From the IMG/VR virus record IMGVR_UViG_3300048548_000571, positions 1 through 60,552 of that record: a stretch of 60,552 nt of DNA, one strand, 5' to 3'. Both the position numbers and the translations under genes were made by a program. This DNA is from a virus. Below are positions 7,954-18,142 of this stretch, one piece after another. A model generated the notes under the pieces. It made no database searches. It was not told the origin of the DNA and saw only the letters and a program-made list of their open reading frames with translations. Position 1 is the stretch's first letter. Every line of letters begins with the position of its first letter.

Positions 7954-10900
7954 TTAATATGCTTTGATAATATACTTAACTTTGTGGAAGTTTTCGACTA
8001 GTGGAACTTTTTTGTTCGGTTTGAATGTGACGTTTGGAATAGGTTTCTTAAACGATTCATTCAAAGTGAACGTACCACTATTTAGTGCTACATCTACATC
8101 TGATTGTGTGAATCCAATGTTGATAGTAGTACCAGCATTGCCCAGTCCTCTTCTAGCACTACCAACACCAGAAACGTTACCATAAGAGAAATCAGTATTG
8201 ATATCAGTAACAGCTTGTGTTGTCAAGAAGTGACTGTGAGTCTCTACAGAAGCATCAAGATCTTCTAACATAATTTGAGGGGTGTAAGATTCAACTCTGG
8301 CTTGTGATTCATCAACATCAATAACAGCACCAGCGAGAACACCACCAGCAACTGATTGACCTGGCCCTGCTCCCACTGCTGCAGCAGGAGCTGACGCGGG
8401 CGCTTGGTTAACCAAGTTATTGAACGGATAAGTAGAACCCGTCCACTCGGAGCTACCAACTAGTTGCAATCTATCCCTAACACCATTTTCTACATGGTGA
8501 GGCCACCATACAGACATACTCCAGTCTTTTGCCCATGCAGCGGATCCACTAAAAGTGTTGTTGGCAGCATCAGGGAGACTAGGTGCAATTCTTTCTAGGA
8601 ATTCTTCAAATGTTTCCCCAGTATTGCCTCGGAAGAATCTTGACATTGTTGCCGAGAATTCACCACCAGCATAATCGTCAATCTTCCCTTTCCACCTTTG
8701 AGCAAAGTCCGCTGGATCACCTCTATCTTGCCAGTATTCGTCACCTAAATCAGCATCAATCCAAGCACCTTGTCCCAGACCTAACATCTCATCATCATCG
8801 ATGCGAATTTGCCATCCCAAGATACGAGCGTTCCAAGGAATTAATGGATCTTGAGAAGGACCTGTTTGTGCAGAAACAACAAAGTGTGAGTGTGCAGGCG
8901 TATTTACTCTAGCATCCAATAGAGGACCGATGATAGCATTAACGTTACCAGTTACAGTGAAGTCAACGTCTTCTTGAATTGGTTCATTGAAGACAGTTTT
9001 AACAGTGCCAATATCAAAGAATATACTTTCATCAGATGTATCACCACTACCAATCCATTGCTGGAATGGTGTGCTTTGTTGACCAGTACCAGTTGGGTCT
9101 CCAGTAGTAACATCAACATTGTCAATGTACCACCATCCACCAATATTTCCTGGTTCAAATGTACTAGGTGATGGCAAGAACGCAGATGAACCTGCGTTAC
9201 CATCAACTCTACCAGTTCCTGCTAGTTTTCTGTTCCTATAATCAGGAACTTTGAAGTTACCAGTCGCTGTATTTGTGGTTTCATCCCAATTACCAGTACC
9301 CCCATATTGATTACCAATTACGAGAAAGAGATCGAGATAGTCTGCGACGTTATATGATTCACCATCGCAAGCCAAATACCCAGGATAACGAGAGTCACGA
9401 CCACCCGAAAGATCACCATATGTATCACTTACCCATGCTGCAGGAGAGGTATTTCTACCAGGACCGAGGGATTGTTTCAGAATAGTAAGAACTGTTCCGA
9501 TTGCCATTCCATCGTCCTTTGATTCTACCACAACATTGGCAGAATTGGAAGCATCGTAATAAACTTTTGCGTTTTTCTTGGCATACCAGGTGCCTCTCAA
9601 TTCTGGTGCTGCTGGTTCTGATGCCCAGGTGGTTGCAGACCACGCAAATGTGTTACCGCTACCAGTACCAACAGTAACATTAGTAGTTATTACATTGTTG
9701 AGAGTTGTTCCAGTGACTAAAAATACTCTGAATCCTGTATTTACATCTGGATCAAATGTCACTGGTCCCTCGACTGGTGCAGCGAAGTCAATAGAGATCT
9801 TACCATAACCAGAAGCATCAATCTGAATAGGTCTGTTGATGCCAGTGACAATAACAGTAGCACTAGCAACAGACTTACCTGTAGGTTGACCAGTCAGATT
9901 CGATGGTGTTGTATAGTTTGCATCTGTATCTGCACCCAGTTCTGTAGTGATATCCCAACTAGAAATAGTTCTAGTTCCCACCTTAATAATCATGCCTGTA
10001 GTAGCATTATTATTTGGGGATGATTGGGTATAAATCTGTAATTTGTCACCATTCTGTACATCAACAGGGAAGGTAGCCTTTGAAGTAACACTACCATCTG
10101 CTCTATGTACTCTAACACGAGATGTCAAATAGTTGCTACCAGGATTAGTAGAAACAAGTGTTGCTTGTACTGTTGTACCAGCACCAAGACCAGTAATACC
10201 ATTAACAGGTGCAATCGCAGATTCAATTTGTGTATCAACTGGTTGATTAGCTACATCAGGGAAACTAAACGCTCCTGGTGTTGTTGATGGGAAGTTACCA
10301 GTGGTGACATTCCAACTGGATAGATTAATACCCTCACCAATTGAGAGAAGATTTTCAACACTGACGTTAGCATTTGTACCAGTATTATATGCTAGTTGTA
10401 GATACTGTCCATTAGTAATGGTTACAGTTGTCGTAGTCGCATTGTTGAATGTAACTGCTGATCCATTTTCTGCCAGGACATCAAAATTATTATCATCCGT
10501 AATAAAATCATTGTTATCAGAAACACCAGCTAAAGCATTACCACTAGTGACCACAAGAGCAGGAGCATTCAGTCCAGTTACCCTCAAGATCTCACTGTAT
10601 ACCCTAGTATCAAATGGTTGATTAATAATATCAGTGAAATTAGGGAATGGTTCTGGTACGTTAGGTGGTCTAACAAACGTAGTGATATTCCATCTTTCTG
10701 TTCTCGCACCAACAGCAAGAGACAGATATGTTTGCGATCCTTCTGACTGACTAGATCTTAATCTAACTTGTAGTTTGTCAGTATTACTTACAACTATCGC
10801 ATTTGATAGTGTAGGGATAGTCCAAGCACCATAAACAGTCTCGCCCTGACTTACTCGCTGGACTCTTACTGCAAAATCATCAACACTAGAACTGTAAAAA

Positions 10901-11211
10901 CTGGAGTAGATATTAACAGAAGCTTCTGTATTTGTGGTTAGACCAGTGATGACAATCGATGCTTCACCTGCTCTAGTACCATCTGCCCAGGTGAATAAAG
11001 TATTCTTATCTACCTCTTCAAGGTCACTAAATGCAAATGGATCTGGCGCAAAATCTTCTGGTATCGTGACAATATACCAGAGTGTGGTTTGATCACCGAT
11101 CTGAACCGTAACCGTCTGCGTTGTATTCCATGCTGAAGGAGCTTTGAACCTTAATCGGATCGTTTGTCCTTCATCTACATATACTGGGTTTGATCCGAAT
11201 GAAAAGCTCAT
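7954..11211 (-). CDS. Tail fibre protein with tail-collar domain, 1085 aa
   Basis: Large virion fibre/adhesin. The N-terminal half has repeated beta-sandwich units; three copies share a linker of the form F..(V/I)xNQP.DT followed by (V/I)TGI/L (for example FTDIINQPFDTRV and FPDVANQPVDTQI). A phage tail-collar domain lies near the middle: YPGYLACDGESYNVADYLDLF, then NFKVPDYRNRKLAGTGRVDG. The C-terminus carries a HSHF motif and Asn/Gly-rich strands, as in other cyanophage fibres. It probably forms trimers at the baseplate and recognises the host surface. A late-type GATAAATA motif stands about 32 bp upstream. Confidence 0.85.
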   Translation of the reverse strand: MSFSFGSNPVYVDEGQTIRLRFKAPSAWNTTQTVTVQIGDQTTLWYIVTIPEDFAPDPFAFSDLEEVDKNTLFTWADGTRAGEASIVITGLTTNTEASVNIYSSFYSSSVDDFAVRVQRVSQGETVYGAWTIPTLSNAIVVSNTDKLQVRLRSSQSEGSQTYLSLAVGARTERWNITTFVRPPNVPEPFPNFTDIINQPFDTRVYSEILRVTGLNAPALVVTSGNALAGVSDNNDFITDDNNFDVLAENGSAVTFNNATTTTVTITNGQYLQLAYNTGTNANVSVENLLSIGEGINLSSWNVTTGNFPSTTPGAFSFPDVANQPVDTQIESAIAPVNGITGLGAGTTVQATLVSTNPGSNYLTSRVRVHRADGSVTSKATFPVDVQNGDKLQIYTQSSPNNNATTGMIIKVGTRTISSWDITTELGADTDANYTTPSNLTGQPTGKSVASATVIVTGINRPIQIDASGYGKISIDFAAPVEGPVTFDPDVNTGFRVFLVTGTTLNNVITTNVTVGTGSGNTFAWSATTWASEPAAPELRGTWYAKKNAKVYYDASNSANVVVESKDDGMAIGTVLTILKQSLGPGRNTSPAAWVSDTYGDLSGGRDSRYPGYLACDGESYNVADYLDLFLVIGNQYGGTGNWDETTNTATGNFKVPDYRNRKLAGTGRVDGNAGSSAFLPSPSTFEPGNIGGWWYIDNVDVTTGDPTGTGQQSTPFQQWIGSGDTSDESIFFDIGTVKTVFNEPIQEDVDFTVTGNVNAIIGPLLDARVNTPAHSHFVVSAQTGPSQDPLIPWNARILGWQIRIDDDEMLGLGQGAWIDADLGDEYWQDRGDPADFAQRWKGKIDDYAGGEFSATMSRFFRGNTGETFEEFLERIAPSLPDAANNTFSGSAAWAKDWSMSVWWPHHVENGVRDRLQLVGSSEWTGSTYPFNNLVNQAPASAPAAAVGAGPGQSVAGGVLAGAVIDVDESQARVESYTPQIMLEDLDASVETHSHFLTTQAVTDINTDFSYGNVSGVGSARRGLGNAGTTINIGFTQSDVDVALNSGTFTLNESFKKPIPNVTFKPNKKVPLVENFHKVKYIIKAY

Positions 11212-11242
11212 TTAGTGCCTACGACCGTCACTATTTCTGTAG

Positions 11243-11250
11243 TATTTATC
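11243..11250 (-). promoter_or_regulatory. Late promoter motif (GATAAATA)
   Basis: On the minus strand the sequence CTTGATAAATACTA lies in the 37-bp gap before the 1085-aa fibre gene. It is one base off the T4 late -10 element TATAAATA recognised by gp55-containing polymerase. It overlaps the stop of the upstream fibre gene by two bases. Confidence 0.5.
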
Positions 11251-12682
11251 AAGTTTGTCGAACGTTGTACCATACACCACCGTCGTCAATCTCAACCTGA
11301 ATAGGTGAAGAAGCTTTAACTTCTACTGGAATATCAACATCATCAATAACTATTTGTTCACTAGTAACTGTCACGTCAGGTGTGATAACAGGTTCTTCAC
11401 CAAGGAACTTATCCTCTGATGATGGAATGTCAATAGCATCTGGCATTTGGTCAATGTTGATATTAAATATCGATTCTTTCTCCACAAATTGACCACCAAG
11501 ACCATATGCTTTCATTTTTACCTTACCCTGACTATATCCCCTGTTGTTCCATCTAGGTATTGTACCAGATGTTTCATCACCAATCAATAAATTAACTGTA
11601 GTTTGTGATGGATCTGCACCAGTAAATGCAGGATGAGTGATCATGACACCATCTAGGTCTGTATATTCAACTGTCAAATCATATGAGGTGACCTCATCAA
11701 ATTCAAGTATTGCTTGAAAACTAGAGTCACCCCAATCAATCGTAGATGGGATAGTAAGAGATGCTGATGGTGGTTGAATAACAGTAAGAAGTAGTGACAC
11801 AGAATCTTGTAATCTACCACCATATCCTGGTGATGATGCATATAGAGTATATGTTGTTGTTTCTGTGGGTGATAGTGAAAGTGTCCCACTCAAATTCTGC
11901 AATCCAAGACCTGGTGAAATAGACATGGTTGTAGCATCACCAGAAGTAGACCACACAAGATTTGTACTATTGCCACGCAAAATTGTACTACCATTAGGGA
12001 ATGATGCGATAATCTCTGGTATCTCTTTTACATTAACAGGTATACTAAACGAATCATTTCTTGTTGGTGGTGCATAACTTACACTGTAAGTATATGTTGT
12101 GTTTGATGTAGGGTTAGCAACGAAAGAACCACCTCCATATTGAGAAGATGATAATGATCCTGGTGCGCCTTGACCAGAAATAGATCCAGTATACATGTAC
12201 TGTGAATCATTAGCAGACCAACTAACAGTTATAGCATCACCTTCAACAATAGTTTGAGTAGCAGTTGAACCATTAACAGTTAACTGTGGGTTTGGATTAG
12301 CATATATGCACCCAGAGTTTACATTAGCACTGCTGTTATAATTCACAGCATTGGAATCCATACAACCATAAGTTGCAGGTGGTCCAGAAAATGTACTGTT
12401 GCCAGTGAAAGTACCACCACCACTGACATATACAATCATGTCATTGTAGTCATTGTCAGCACCAGCACCTTGTCTATCATCTAAACCCAAAGTTTGACTA
12501 TTCAATCTTCTCAAGGCTGTATTTCCAGGACCACTACCGCTGCTACTTAAGTTATATGTCTGACCGAACCCAACATTAACAGATCTACTACCACTATTGG
12601 GTCCAATAGTTCCCCCTGGCATGCCGTAAATATAGTTTGAATCTCCAGCACTTCTTTGCCAGGAAATGTTGATGCTTGGCAT
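11249..12682 (-). CDS. Virion protein with Ig-like repeats and shared C-terminal domain, 477 aa
   Basis: Modular structural protein, probably a fibre tip or decoration. The N-terminal part (1-105) is Ser/Gly-rich with a DRQGAGADNDYNDMIVYVSGG strand resembling Ca-binding YNDM motifs. Next comes a Cys-bounded GCMDSNAVNYN...SGC module (about 106-125). Two or three Ig/PKD-like domains follow, with W-S-[A/T]-(N/S)xDS and PTETTTYTLYA repeats. The last 65 residues (IDIPSSEDKFLGEEPVITPD...) recur in the next two genes. It abuts the next gene upstream with a 1-bp overlap. Confidence 0.75.
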   Translation of the reverse strand: MPSINISWQRSAGDSNYIYGMPGGTIGPNSGSRSVNVGFGQTYNLSSSGSGPGNTALRRLNSQTLGLDDRQGAGADNDYNDMIVYVSGGGTFTGNSTFSGPPATYGCMDSNAVNYNSSANVNSGCIYANPNPQLTVNGSTATQTIVEGDAITVSWSANDSQYMYTGSISGQGAPGSLSSSQYGGGSFVANPTSNTTYTYSVSYAPPTRNDSFSIPVNVKEIPEIIASFPNGSTILRGNSTNLVWSTSGDATTMSISPGLGLQNLSGTLSLSPTETTTYTLYASSPGYGGRLQDSVSLLLTVIQPPSASLTIPSTIDWGDSSFQAILEFDEVTSYDLTVEYTDLDGVMITHPAFTGADPSQTTVNLLIGDETSGTIPRWNNRGYSQGKVKMKAYGLGGQFVEKESIFNINIDQMPDAIDIPSSEDKFLGEEPVITPDVTVTSEQIVIDDVDIPVEVKASSPIQVEIDDGGVWYNVRQT

Positions 12683-14826
12683 TAGATACTCCTAATATTT
12701 CTCCATGTTCCATCATCATCGATCTCAACCTGAATGGGTGTATCAGATTTGATTTCTACTGGTATATCTATGTCATCAATGTACAGTTGTTCACTAGTAA
12801 GTGTTACATCAGGTGTAATAACAGGTTCTTCATCAAGGAATTTATCTTCAGATGATGGGATAGACAATTGATCTGGCAATTCATCGATATTAATTGTTGT
12901 TGTAGCACTGTCAGTTCCCTGTAGTGAACCCATACCATAAACAGTCAATCTAAAATCTACCTGACGTGCCCCAAAATCATCATACAATTGATCAGCAGTT
13001 ACAGTGTATGTGCCACCAACGTTTCCCCCACCAAGCGTAGCAATTTGAACATATCCATTACCATCCTTCTGCATCTCTAAAGCACCACCATCAGGAGATC
13101 CGCCGTCAGCAGTGATAGTCAAGAAGAAACTTCTAACGAATGTCGCTTGTCTTTGAGAAGAATTTACACTACTAATCATGTCAAAAGCAACTTCATATTG
13201 ATTTGCTGATACTAACTTCGGATAACCAGAAGTCAATGCAATTGATCCATTAGGATCTATGAGTCCACTTGCTCTCATCTGGGTGTCTGAAATACCCACA
13301 GTCATAGTTGGGTTGCTACCACCACTAATGTCAACAATATATTTCAAAGATTCAAGAGGATGACCCTCCGTGCCACTCAAACCAGGTTGAATGTACCTCG
13401 TAATAGAGACAGATACATTACTCAAAGGTGTTGTAGTTATATTTGGACCAGAATTATCAACATTAGTTGTCTCTGTTGATGTGTTAACAGCATTCGAGTA
13501 ATCATACTGCAGAACAATGTCATTACCATAGTCTGTAGTAAATGGTCCAATCAAATCTACAGTGGGTGGTTGATTAACAGTGATAAGTAGTTCAGCTGAA
13601 GCAGTTCCAGCAAGACCACCAACAGAAAAAGTATATAATGTTGTTTCTGTAGGTACTAGAGTTATATTTCCACTTAAATTCTGTGCTCCAAGGTTAGGAG
13701 ATAACTGTGCTGTTGATGCATATCCATCTGTTGTCCAACTTAATTGTACAGACTGACCTCTAGTAATAGTATTTGCTGGTGCATTACTAGTAAAATTTAC
13801 ACTTGGTATTTCGTATATCGTTGCAGTAATAGACGAAGATACAACTCCACCACTACCAGTAACTTCTAAAGTGTATGTTTTCGTTCCTATGTTGCCACCC
13901 TGCTGGTCAGATTGAGGAGTTACTGTAAACGAATTAGATGTTGTAGACGGAGCAATATAACCAAAATCAGTAAGAGTGATACCACTCATGTTTCTACTGC
14001 CATCGACTGCCCACTCGATGTCAACATTCTCACCCTCAATTAAATTAACAGTAGTTGAGTTTGCTCCATTTTGTTTGAAGTGGAAGTATGTGATTTGTGG
14101 TGGGGGGAGAGTATATGACAATACCATCCATCCATTACCTATGTTTGCATATCCACTGTTAACAATCCATCCAATGTCTCCCTGATCCCACCAACCAGAG
14201 TTGCCACCAATACCACTAAATCCACTGTAAGTAGCAGAACCAGCAGATCCACCAAATACACCAAGTGTTGATCCACCGCCGCCACCTCCACGGTGACCAA
14301 ACGGTGCGTTGCCGCCTGTTCTCCAGGATGGTCCTCCACCTTGATTACTAGTTGCACCACCGCCAATACCAGCACCGCCAGAATAAAGTCCTTGACTAGA
14401 ATAACCAGTATCGGGGTGAAATCTACCAGCACCACCACCGCCAGCACACCATGCAACATATCTATTAACACCACTATCATAAACAGCACTGGCACCGCCA
14501 CCACCTCCACCAGAACGGTGACCGTCACCACCTGGTGCTATAGGAGAAGTACCACCAGTACCACCTGATCCATATCCAGAACCTCGGTTATTGAATCCGT
14601 CAAATCCTCTTCTTCCAAGATAAAAAGTTAGAGTGTATGCATAAGATCTTGAGTTGATAGTAAAGTTACCTGCTCTACCTGAAGCACCATTTTCAATGTA
14701 CCACTCACCACCAACAGGTTTAGATCCGCCACCACCTGCGCCTGCGAAACTAAAATTGACATTTGTTGCTCCTGCAGGGACTGTGTAACTAAACGTACCC
14801 CAGGAATTATTAGAGAATGTTGGCAT
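12682..14826 (-). CDS. Gly-rich / Ig-like virion protein with shared C-terminal domain, 714 aa
   Basis: N-terminal about 240 residues are a glycine-rich domain (YTVPAGATNVNFSFAGAGGGG, then many GGGG runs), typical of adhesin tip domains. Ig-like repeats follow (NLIEGENVDIEWAVDG; TRGQSVQLSWTTDG; LVPTETTLYTFSVGG). The last 65 residues repeat the domain seen in the flanking paralogues (LSIPSSEDKFLDEEPVITPD, ending DDDGTWRNIRSI). Like other members of this set it starts with a variable N-terminus and ends with a constant one. This suggests the constant end is the attachment or trimerisation point; that is inference. Confidence 0.75.
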   Translation of the reverse strand: MPTFSNNSWGTFSYTVPAGATNVNFSFAGAGGGGSKPVGGEWYIENGASGRAGNFTINSRSYAYTLTFYLGRRGFDGFNNRGSGYGSGGTGGTSPIAPGGDGHRSGGGGGGASAVYDSGVNRYVAWCAGGGGAGRFHPDTGYSSQGLYSGGAGIGGGATSNQGGGPSWRTGGNAPFGHRGGGGGGSTLGVFGGSAGSATYSGFSGIGGNSGWWDQGDIGWIVNSGYANIGNGWMVLSYTLPPPQITYFHFKQNGANSTTVNLIEGENVDIEWAVDGSRNMSGITLTDFGYIAPSTTSNSFTVTPQSDQQGGNIGTKTYTLEVTGSGGVVSSSITATIYEIPSVNFTSNAPANTITRGQSVQLSWTTDGYASTAQLSPNLGAQNLSGNITLVPTETTLYTFSVGGLAGTASAELLITVNQPPTVDLIGPFTTDYGNDIVLQYDYSNAVNTSTETTNVDNSGPNITTTPLSNVSVSITRYIQPGLSGTEGHPLESLKYIVDISGGSNPTMTVGISDTQMRASGLIDPNGSIALTSGYPKLVSANQYEVAFDMISSVNSSQRQATFVRSFFLTITADGGSPDGGALEMQKDGNGYVQIATLGGGNVGGTYTVTADQLYDDFGARQVDFRLTVYGMGSLQGTDSATTTINIDELPDQLSIPSSEDKFLDEEPVITPDVTLTSEQLYIDDIDIPVEIKSDTPIQVEIDDDGTWRNIRSI

Positions 14827-16346
14827 TACGTTATCTGTCTTACGTTCATCCAGTTATCACTATTATCAATTTCGACCTGAATAGGTTCGTTTGATTTAAT
14901 TTCCACTGGTATATCTATATCATTGATTACAATATTTTCAGATGTGACCTGTACATCAGGAGTAATAACAGGTTCTTCACCAAGGAACTTATCCTCTGAT
15001 GATGGAATGTCAATAGCATCAGGAGTCATATCAATAACAATATCGACATTCTTGGTTTCCTGCACAATTAGAGATCCATACCCATCAGCAGTAAATTGTA
15101 GTTCCAACGCTGTTGGTCCTACGGTATCATAAGGAAGACTAGTTCCAGGAATAGTATACATGGCACTATAAGAATTTCCTGTAGTGTTTGGTATAGCAAT
15201 GGGAGACATTGTAGAACCAGGTCCCTCATATTCATCAGTCTGTACTGTCACGAGAGTAACACCAGTTCCAGAAGGATCTGTGTTTGTACCACTAACCTCG
15301 ATTGTTATATCATCCCCATAATTTACACTGGATGGAACTACTATGTTTAACGTAGGTATTGTCAACACAGTGATAGTAGCGGTGTCACTACCACTACCAC
15401 CAGCACCAGTAACTGAAATTGTATATGTTATATCTGTAGTAGGAGAGACAGTTCTTGATCCAGTTAAATTTACAGCACCAATACCCTGGTTAATAGCAGC
15501 ATTACTAGCATCTGAAGAAGTCCAATCTAGAGATGCAGATTGACCCACAACAATGGTCGAAGGTGTCGCTGTTAATGTAGCAGTTGGTATTCGATATACA
15601 GTAAGATCAATAAAACGTTCTCTTGTATACACAGCATTATATGCAGTAATTGTGTACCTAGTGTTACTGCTAGGACCCACCACTGAAGATCCTGATGTGG
15701 CAAGGTTTTGTCCCAGTGCAGCACTACGAACCCCTTCTACATCTCCACCAGCAGACCACGAAACAGTTGCAGTTTGTCCTTCAATGATAGCAGTAGGAGA
15801 GAGTGATATACTTAATGAAGGTTGTTCATAATTCTGCTGCCAAACATATACAGCACCATGTCTACCAAATCTTCTGTAACCATTACCACCCTGTTGACCA
15901 CCGTTGCCAACACGTACATAGTATGAGTTACCAGGTACAGCGCCACTGTTGCCACGCGGACGACAACAGCGACTAGCGCCGCCTCCGCCACCACCACCAG
16001 TGAAGCTAGGTGATCTCCACTGACCAGCACCACCATATCCATATGGTCCATATCCAGAGTTAGCACGAGCATATTCACCATTAGAATAGTTGACGTAACC
16101 AGTCTGACCATAAGAATAATTTCCATAACCACCAGATCCACCAGAATTTAGATTTCCTGGGTTTCCACCATATCCTATCGTGCCAGGAGCACAACTATAT
16201 CCACCACCTTGTGCTGGTCTACCGTAACCTGCACTAGGGCGAGCGCCACCACCGCCCCCACCAACTGCCATGTAGCAGATATATTTTACATCACTGCTGA
16301 CATAATGATTGGTAGATGATGTGTAAAGTCGGCACGTCCATCCCAT
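14826..16346 (-). CDS. Gly-rich / Ig-like virion protein with shared C-terminal domain, 506 aa
   Basis: Third member of the paralogous set. The N-terminus (MGWTCRLYTSSTNHYVSSDV) leads into a Gly/Tyr-rich stretch of about 130 residues (GYGRPAQGGGYS, GYGPYGYGGAGQW), then two Ig-like domains (IEGQTATVSWSAGGD; VVGQSASLDWTSSDAS; SPTTDITYTISVTGAGG). It ends with the 65-residue constant domain (IDIPSSEDKFLGEEPVITPD...NVRQIT). A 56-bp block in this last domain is identical to the one in the 477-aa paralogue. Likely a host-recognition accessory protein on the tail or fibre. Confidence 0.75.
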   Translation of the reverse strand: MGWTCRLYTSSTNHYVSSDVKYICYMAVGGGGGGARPSAGYGRPAQGGGYSCAPGTIGYGGNPGNLNSGGSGGYGNYSYGQTGYVNYSNGEYARANSGYGPYGYGGAGQWRSPSFTGGGGGGGASRCCRPRGNSGAVPGNSYYVRVGNGGQQGGNGYRRFGRHGAVYVWQQNYEQPSLSISLSPTAIIEGQTATVSWSAGGDVEGVRSAALGQNLATSGSSVVGPSSNTRYTITAYNAVYTRERFIDLTVYRIPTATLTATPSTIVVGQSASLDWTSSDASNAAINQGIGAVNLTGSRTVSPTTDITYTISVTGAGGSGSDTATITVLTIPTLNIVVPSSVNYGDDITIEVSGTNTDPSGTGVTLVTVQTDEYEGPGSTMSPIAIPNTTGNSYSAMYTIPGTSLPYDTVGPTALELQFTADGYGSLIVQETKNVDIVIDMTPDAIDIPSSEDKFLGEEPVITPDVQVTSENIVINDIDIPVEIKSNEPIQVEIDNSDNWMNVRQIT

Positions 16347-16360
16347 TTTCTACTTCCCGA

Positions 16361-18142
16361 TTAGAACTTGATGATGTAATGAACCATAATGAATGGAGTA
16401 ACAACCTGGTTCAATACATCAACTCTTTCAATATCAACGTCAATGTATGATTGCATGTTGTCAGTAGGAATATTAAATGGGGAATAGTTATAAACAAAGT
16501 TTTGGTTGTACGCCGTTGGTCTCTGAAGTCTATGTAAGTGGTTTGGTTCTCCATTAGGAATATTGAGGGTTGTTTCATCCATGCCATTAAATCCATCAGA
16601 GTTGGCAGAAAAAGAATTCTGCTGACTTCCTGTCATACCCTGACCATCAGTGTCATAGTTTCCAGTATAATTCAATACACTGACATCAGCACGGTGAGAG
16701 TGTGCCTGAAACTCATCAATGGTCAAGATGTAACCTTCAGTCTCTCTGATCATGTTATATCTCAAGTTTCCATTGAAGCTAATGTCTGAAGATGATCCTT
16801 CCACTTCCATACCAGCTTGCAATGAAACGGCACTAGTGCCATCTACTCTGACTACGCCATCACCATTATCATCTTCGAGTGAGATATTTCCATTGTGTCC
16901 ATTTTCAATGCGCCATGGTGTATTGAAGTTCCAGGATAGTTTATCACCAGTAACATATCCTTCACCAGGGTTGATGATGGCAAGAATCTTCCACTTTGTT
17001 CTACCACCGTCATCGCCTTGCATACGAATCTTGAATACTGCACCAGCGCCAGACCCACCTTGCATCTGGAAATTTTCTTCTACATAATCATTATCATCTT
17101 CCCAATAATCATACCGACTTCCAGTATCGTCCCAAAAGTCAGAACCAGCATTATTATAGAACCACTGATCAGTAGTTCCTGTTTGAAATCCTTCAGCTCC
17201 AAGAGGTGCAGAAACTGATGTAACTTTAAAAATTCTATTACCTGTTCCTGCCAGTTCATCCCACTCGACAACTGAACACTCGTCATCTACTTTATATCCA
17301 GATCCTCTCTGACCATTGACATATGCATTAAGTCTAACTTTCGACCTATTGAATTCACCATTTGGTTTTTGGTTTGGTTCGATGGTGACATTCATGACAC
17401 AACCAACACCATCGGTTAATCGATCTGTATTACCGCTGTTGTTTCTCCTGATTCTGAAGTCTCCTGTGATATTTTCATTGGGATTATTCCACCAGTTGGG
17501 ATTGTTCCCAGGAGCATTTCTATAACCATAATCACCAAATTCAGAACCTGCCCATGTATTTACAGTTAATCCAGAACCATCCACCTGTGTTACTTGACGC
17601 ATTAAGAATCCTGTAATAGCACCACCACCACCTACAGATCCATTGTATCCACTCCAACTAACGATACCATTGTTGGTAGAAGAACCAGAAGTATAATTGA
17701 CAAAGATTCTATTCTCCTGACCTTCAAGGACTGCCTGACACTCTACACCAACCTTTGTTGTGCTGGGTTTATTTTCCATGAAGACATTAGTATAATCTCC
17801 ACTACCACCACTAGGAATAATAACTTTAGATCCTAGATCGGGCAACTGAAAACTACCAAGATCATCTATCTCTGGATTTGGGTCTCTTAAAGTAGTTTTC
17901 TCTTTCTTGAATCTACACTCTTCACCAACACCGAGAATCTGTGCTAACAAATAATAATCTTTTGCATTATGTACTGACCCATCACACTTTAAGAATCCAC
18001 CAGGCAAATCATCCTTGAATTTTGCCGTATTAGGATCATTGTTGATACCGATACCAGGGGTCGTATGAATTTGGATAGTGCCAGGAACACCACCAAACAA
18101 AGACTTATTTCTTGTATAGTTAGTAGATTTAGACCTTACCAT
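16361..18142 (-). CDS. Tail-collar fibre protein, 593 aa
   Basis: The N-terminus carries a phage tail-collar domain: GTIQIHTTPGIGINNDP, LPGGFLKCDGSVHNAKDYYLLAQ (about 50-72), then GSFQLPDLGSKVIIPSGGSGDY. The middle is Asn/Gly/Asp-rich beta structure, and a C-terminal region has HSHRADVSVLNYTGNYDTDG and HRLQRPTAYNQNF, ending FIMVHYIIKF, an ending shared in kind with the neighbouring collar proteins (IYIIRAY, VKYIIKAY). It is a short-tail-fibre-like virion protein. The downstream gene starts 14 bp away. Confidence 0.8.
   Translation of the reverse strand: MVRSKSTNYTRNKSLFGGVPGTIQIHTTPGIGINNDPNTAKFKDDLPGGFLKCDGSVHNAKDYYLLAQILGVGEECRFKKEKTTLRDPNPEIDDLGSFQLPDLGSKVIIPSGGSGDYTNVFMENKPSTTKVGVECQAVLEGQENRIFVNYTSGSSTNNGIVSWSGYNGSVGGGGAITGFLMRQVTQVDGSGLTVNTWAGSEFGDYGYRNAPGNNPNWWNNPNENITGDFRIRRNNSGNTDRLTDGVGCVMNVTIEPNQKPNGEFNRSKVRLNAYVNGQRGSGYKVDDECSVVEWDELAGTGNRIFKVTSVSAPLGAEGFQTGTTDQWFYNNAGSDFWDDTGSRYDYWEDDNDYVEENFQMQGGSGAGAVFKIRMQGDDGGRTKWKILAIINPGEGYVTGDKLSWNFNTPWRIENGHNGNISLEDDNGDGVVRVDGTSAVSLQAGMEVEGSSSDISFNGNLRYNMIRETEGYILTIDEFQAHSHRADVSVLNYTGNYDTDGQGMTGSQQNSFSANSDGFNGMDETTLNIPNGEPNHLHRLQRPTAYNQNFVYNYSPFNIPTDNMQSYIDVDIERVDVLNQVVTPFIMVHYIIKF

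Noticed and set aside
14139-14531. 130-codon minus frame rich in Val/Leu within the 714-aa Gly-rich gene
   Set aside because: Frame-shifted reading of GGT/GGA repeats; low complexity, no ribosome site.
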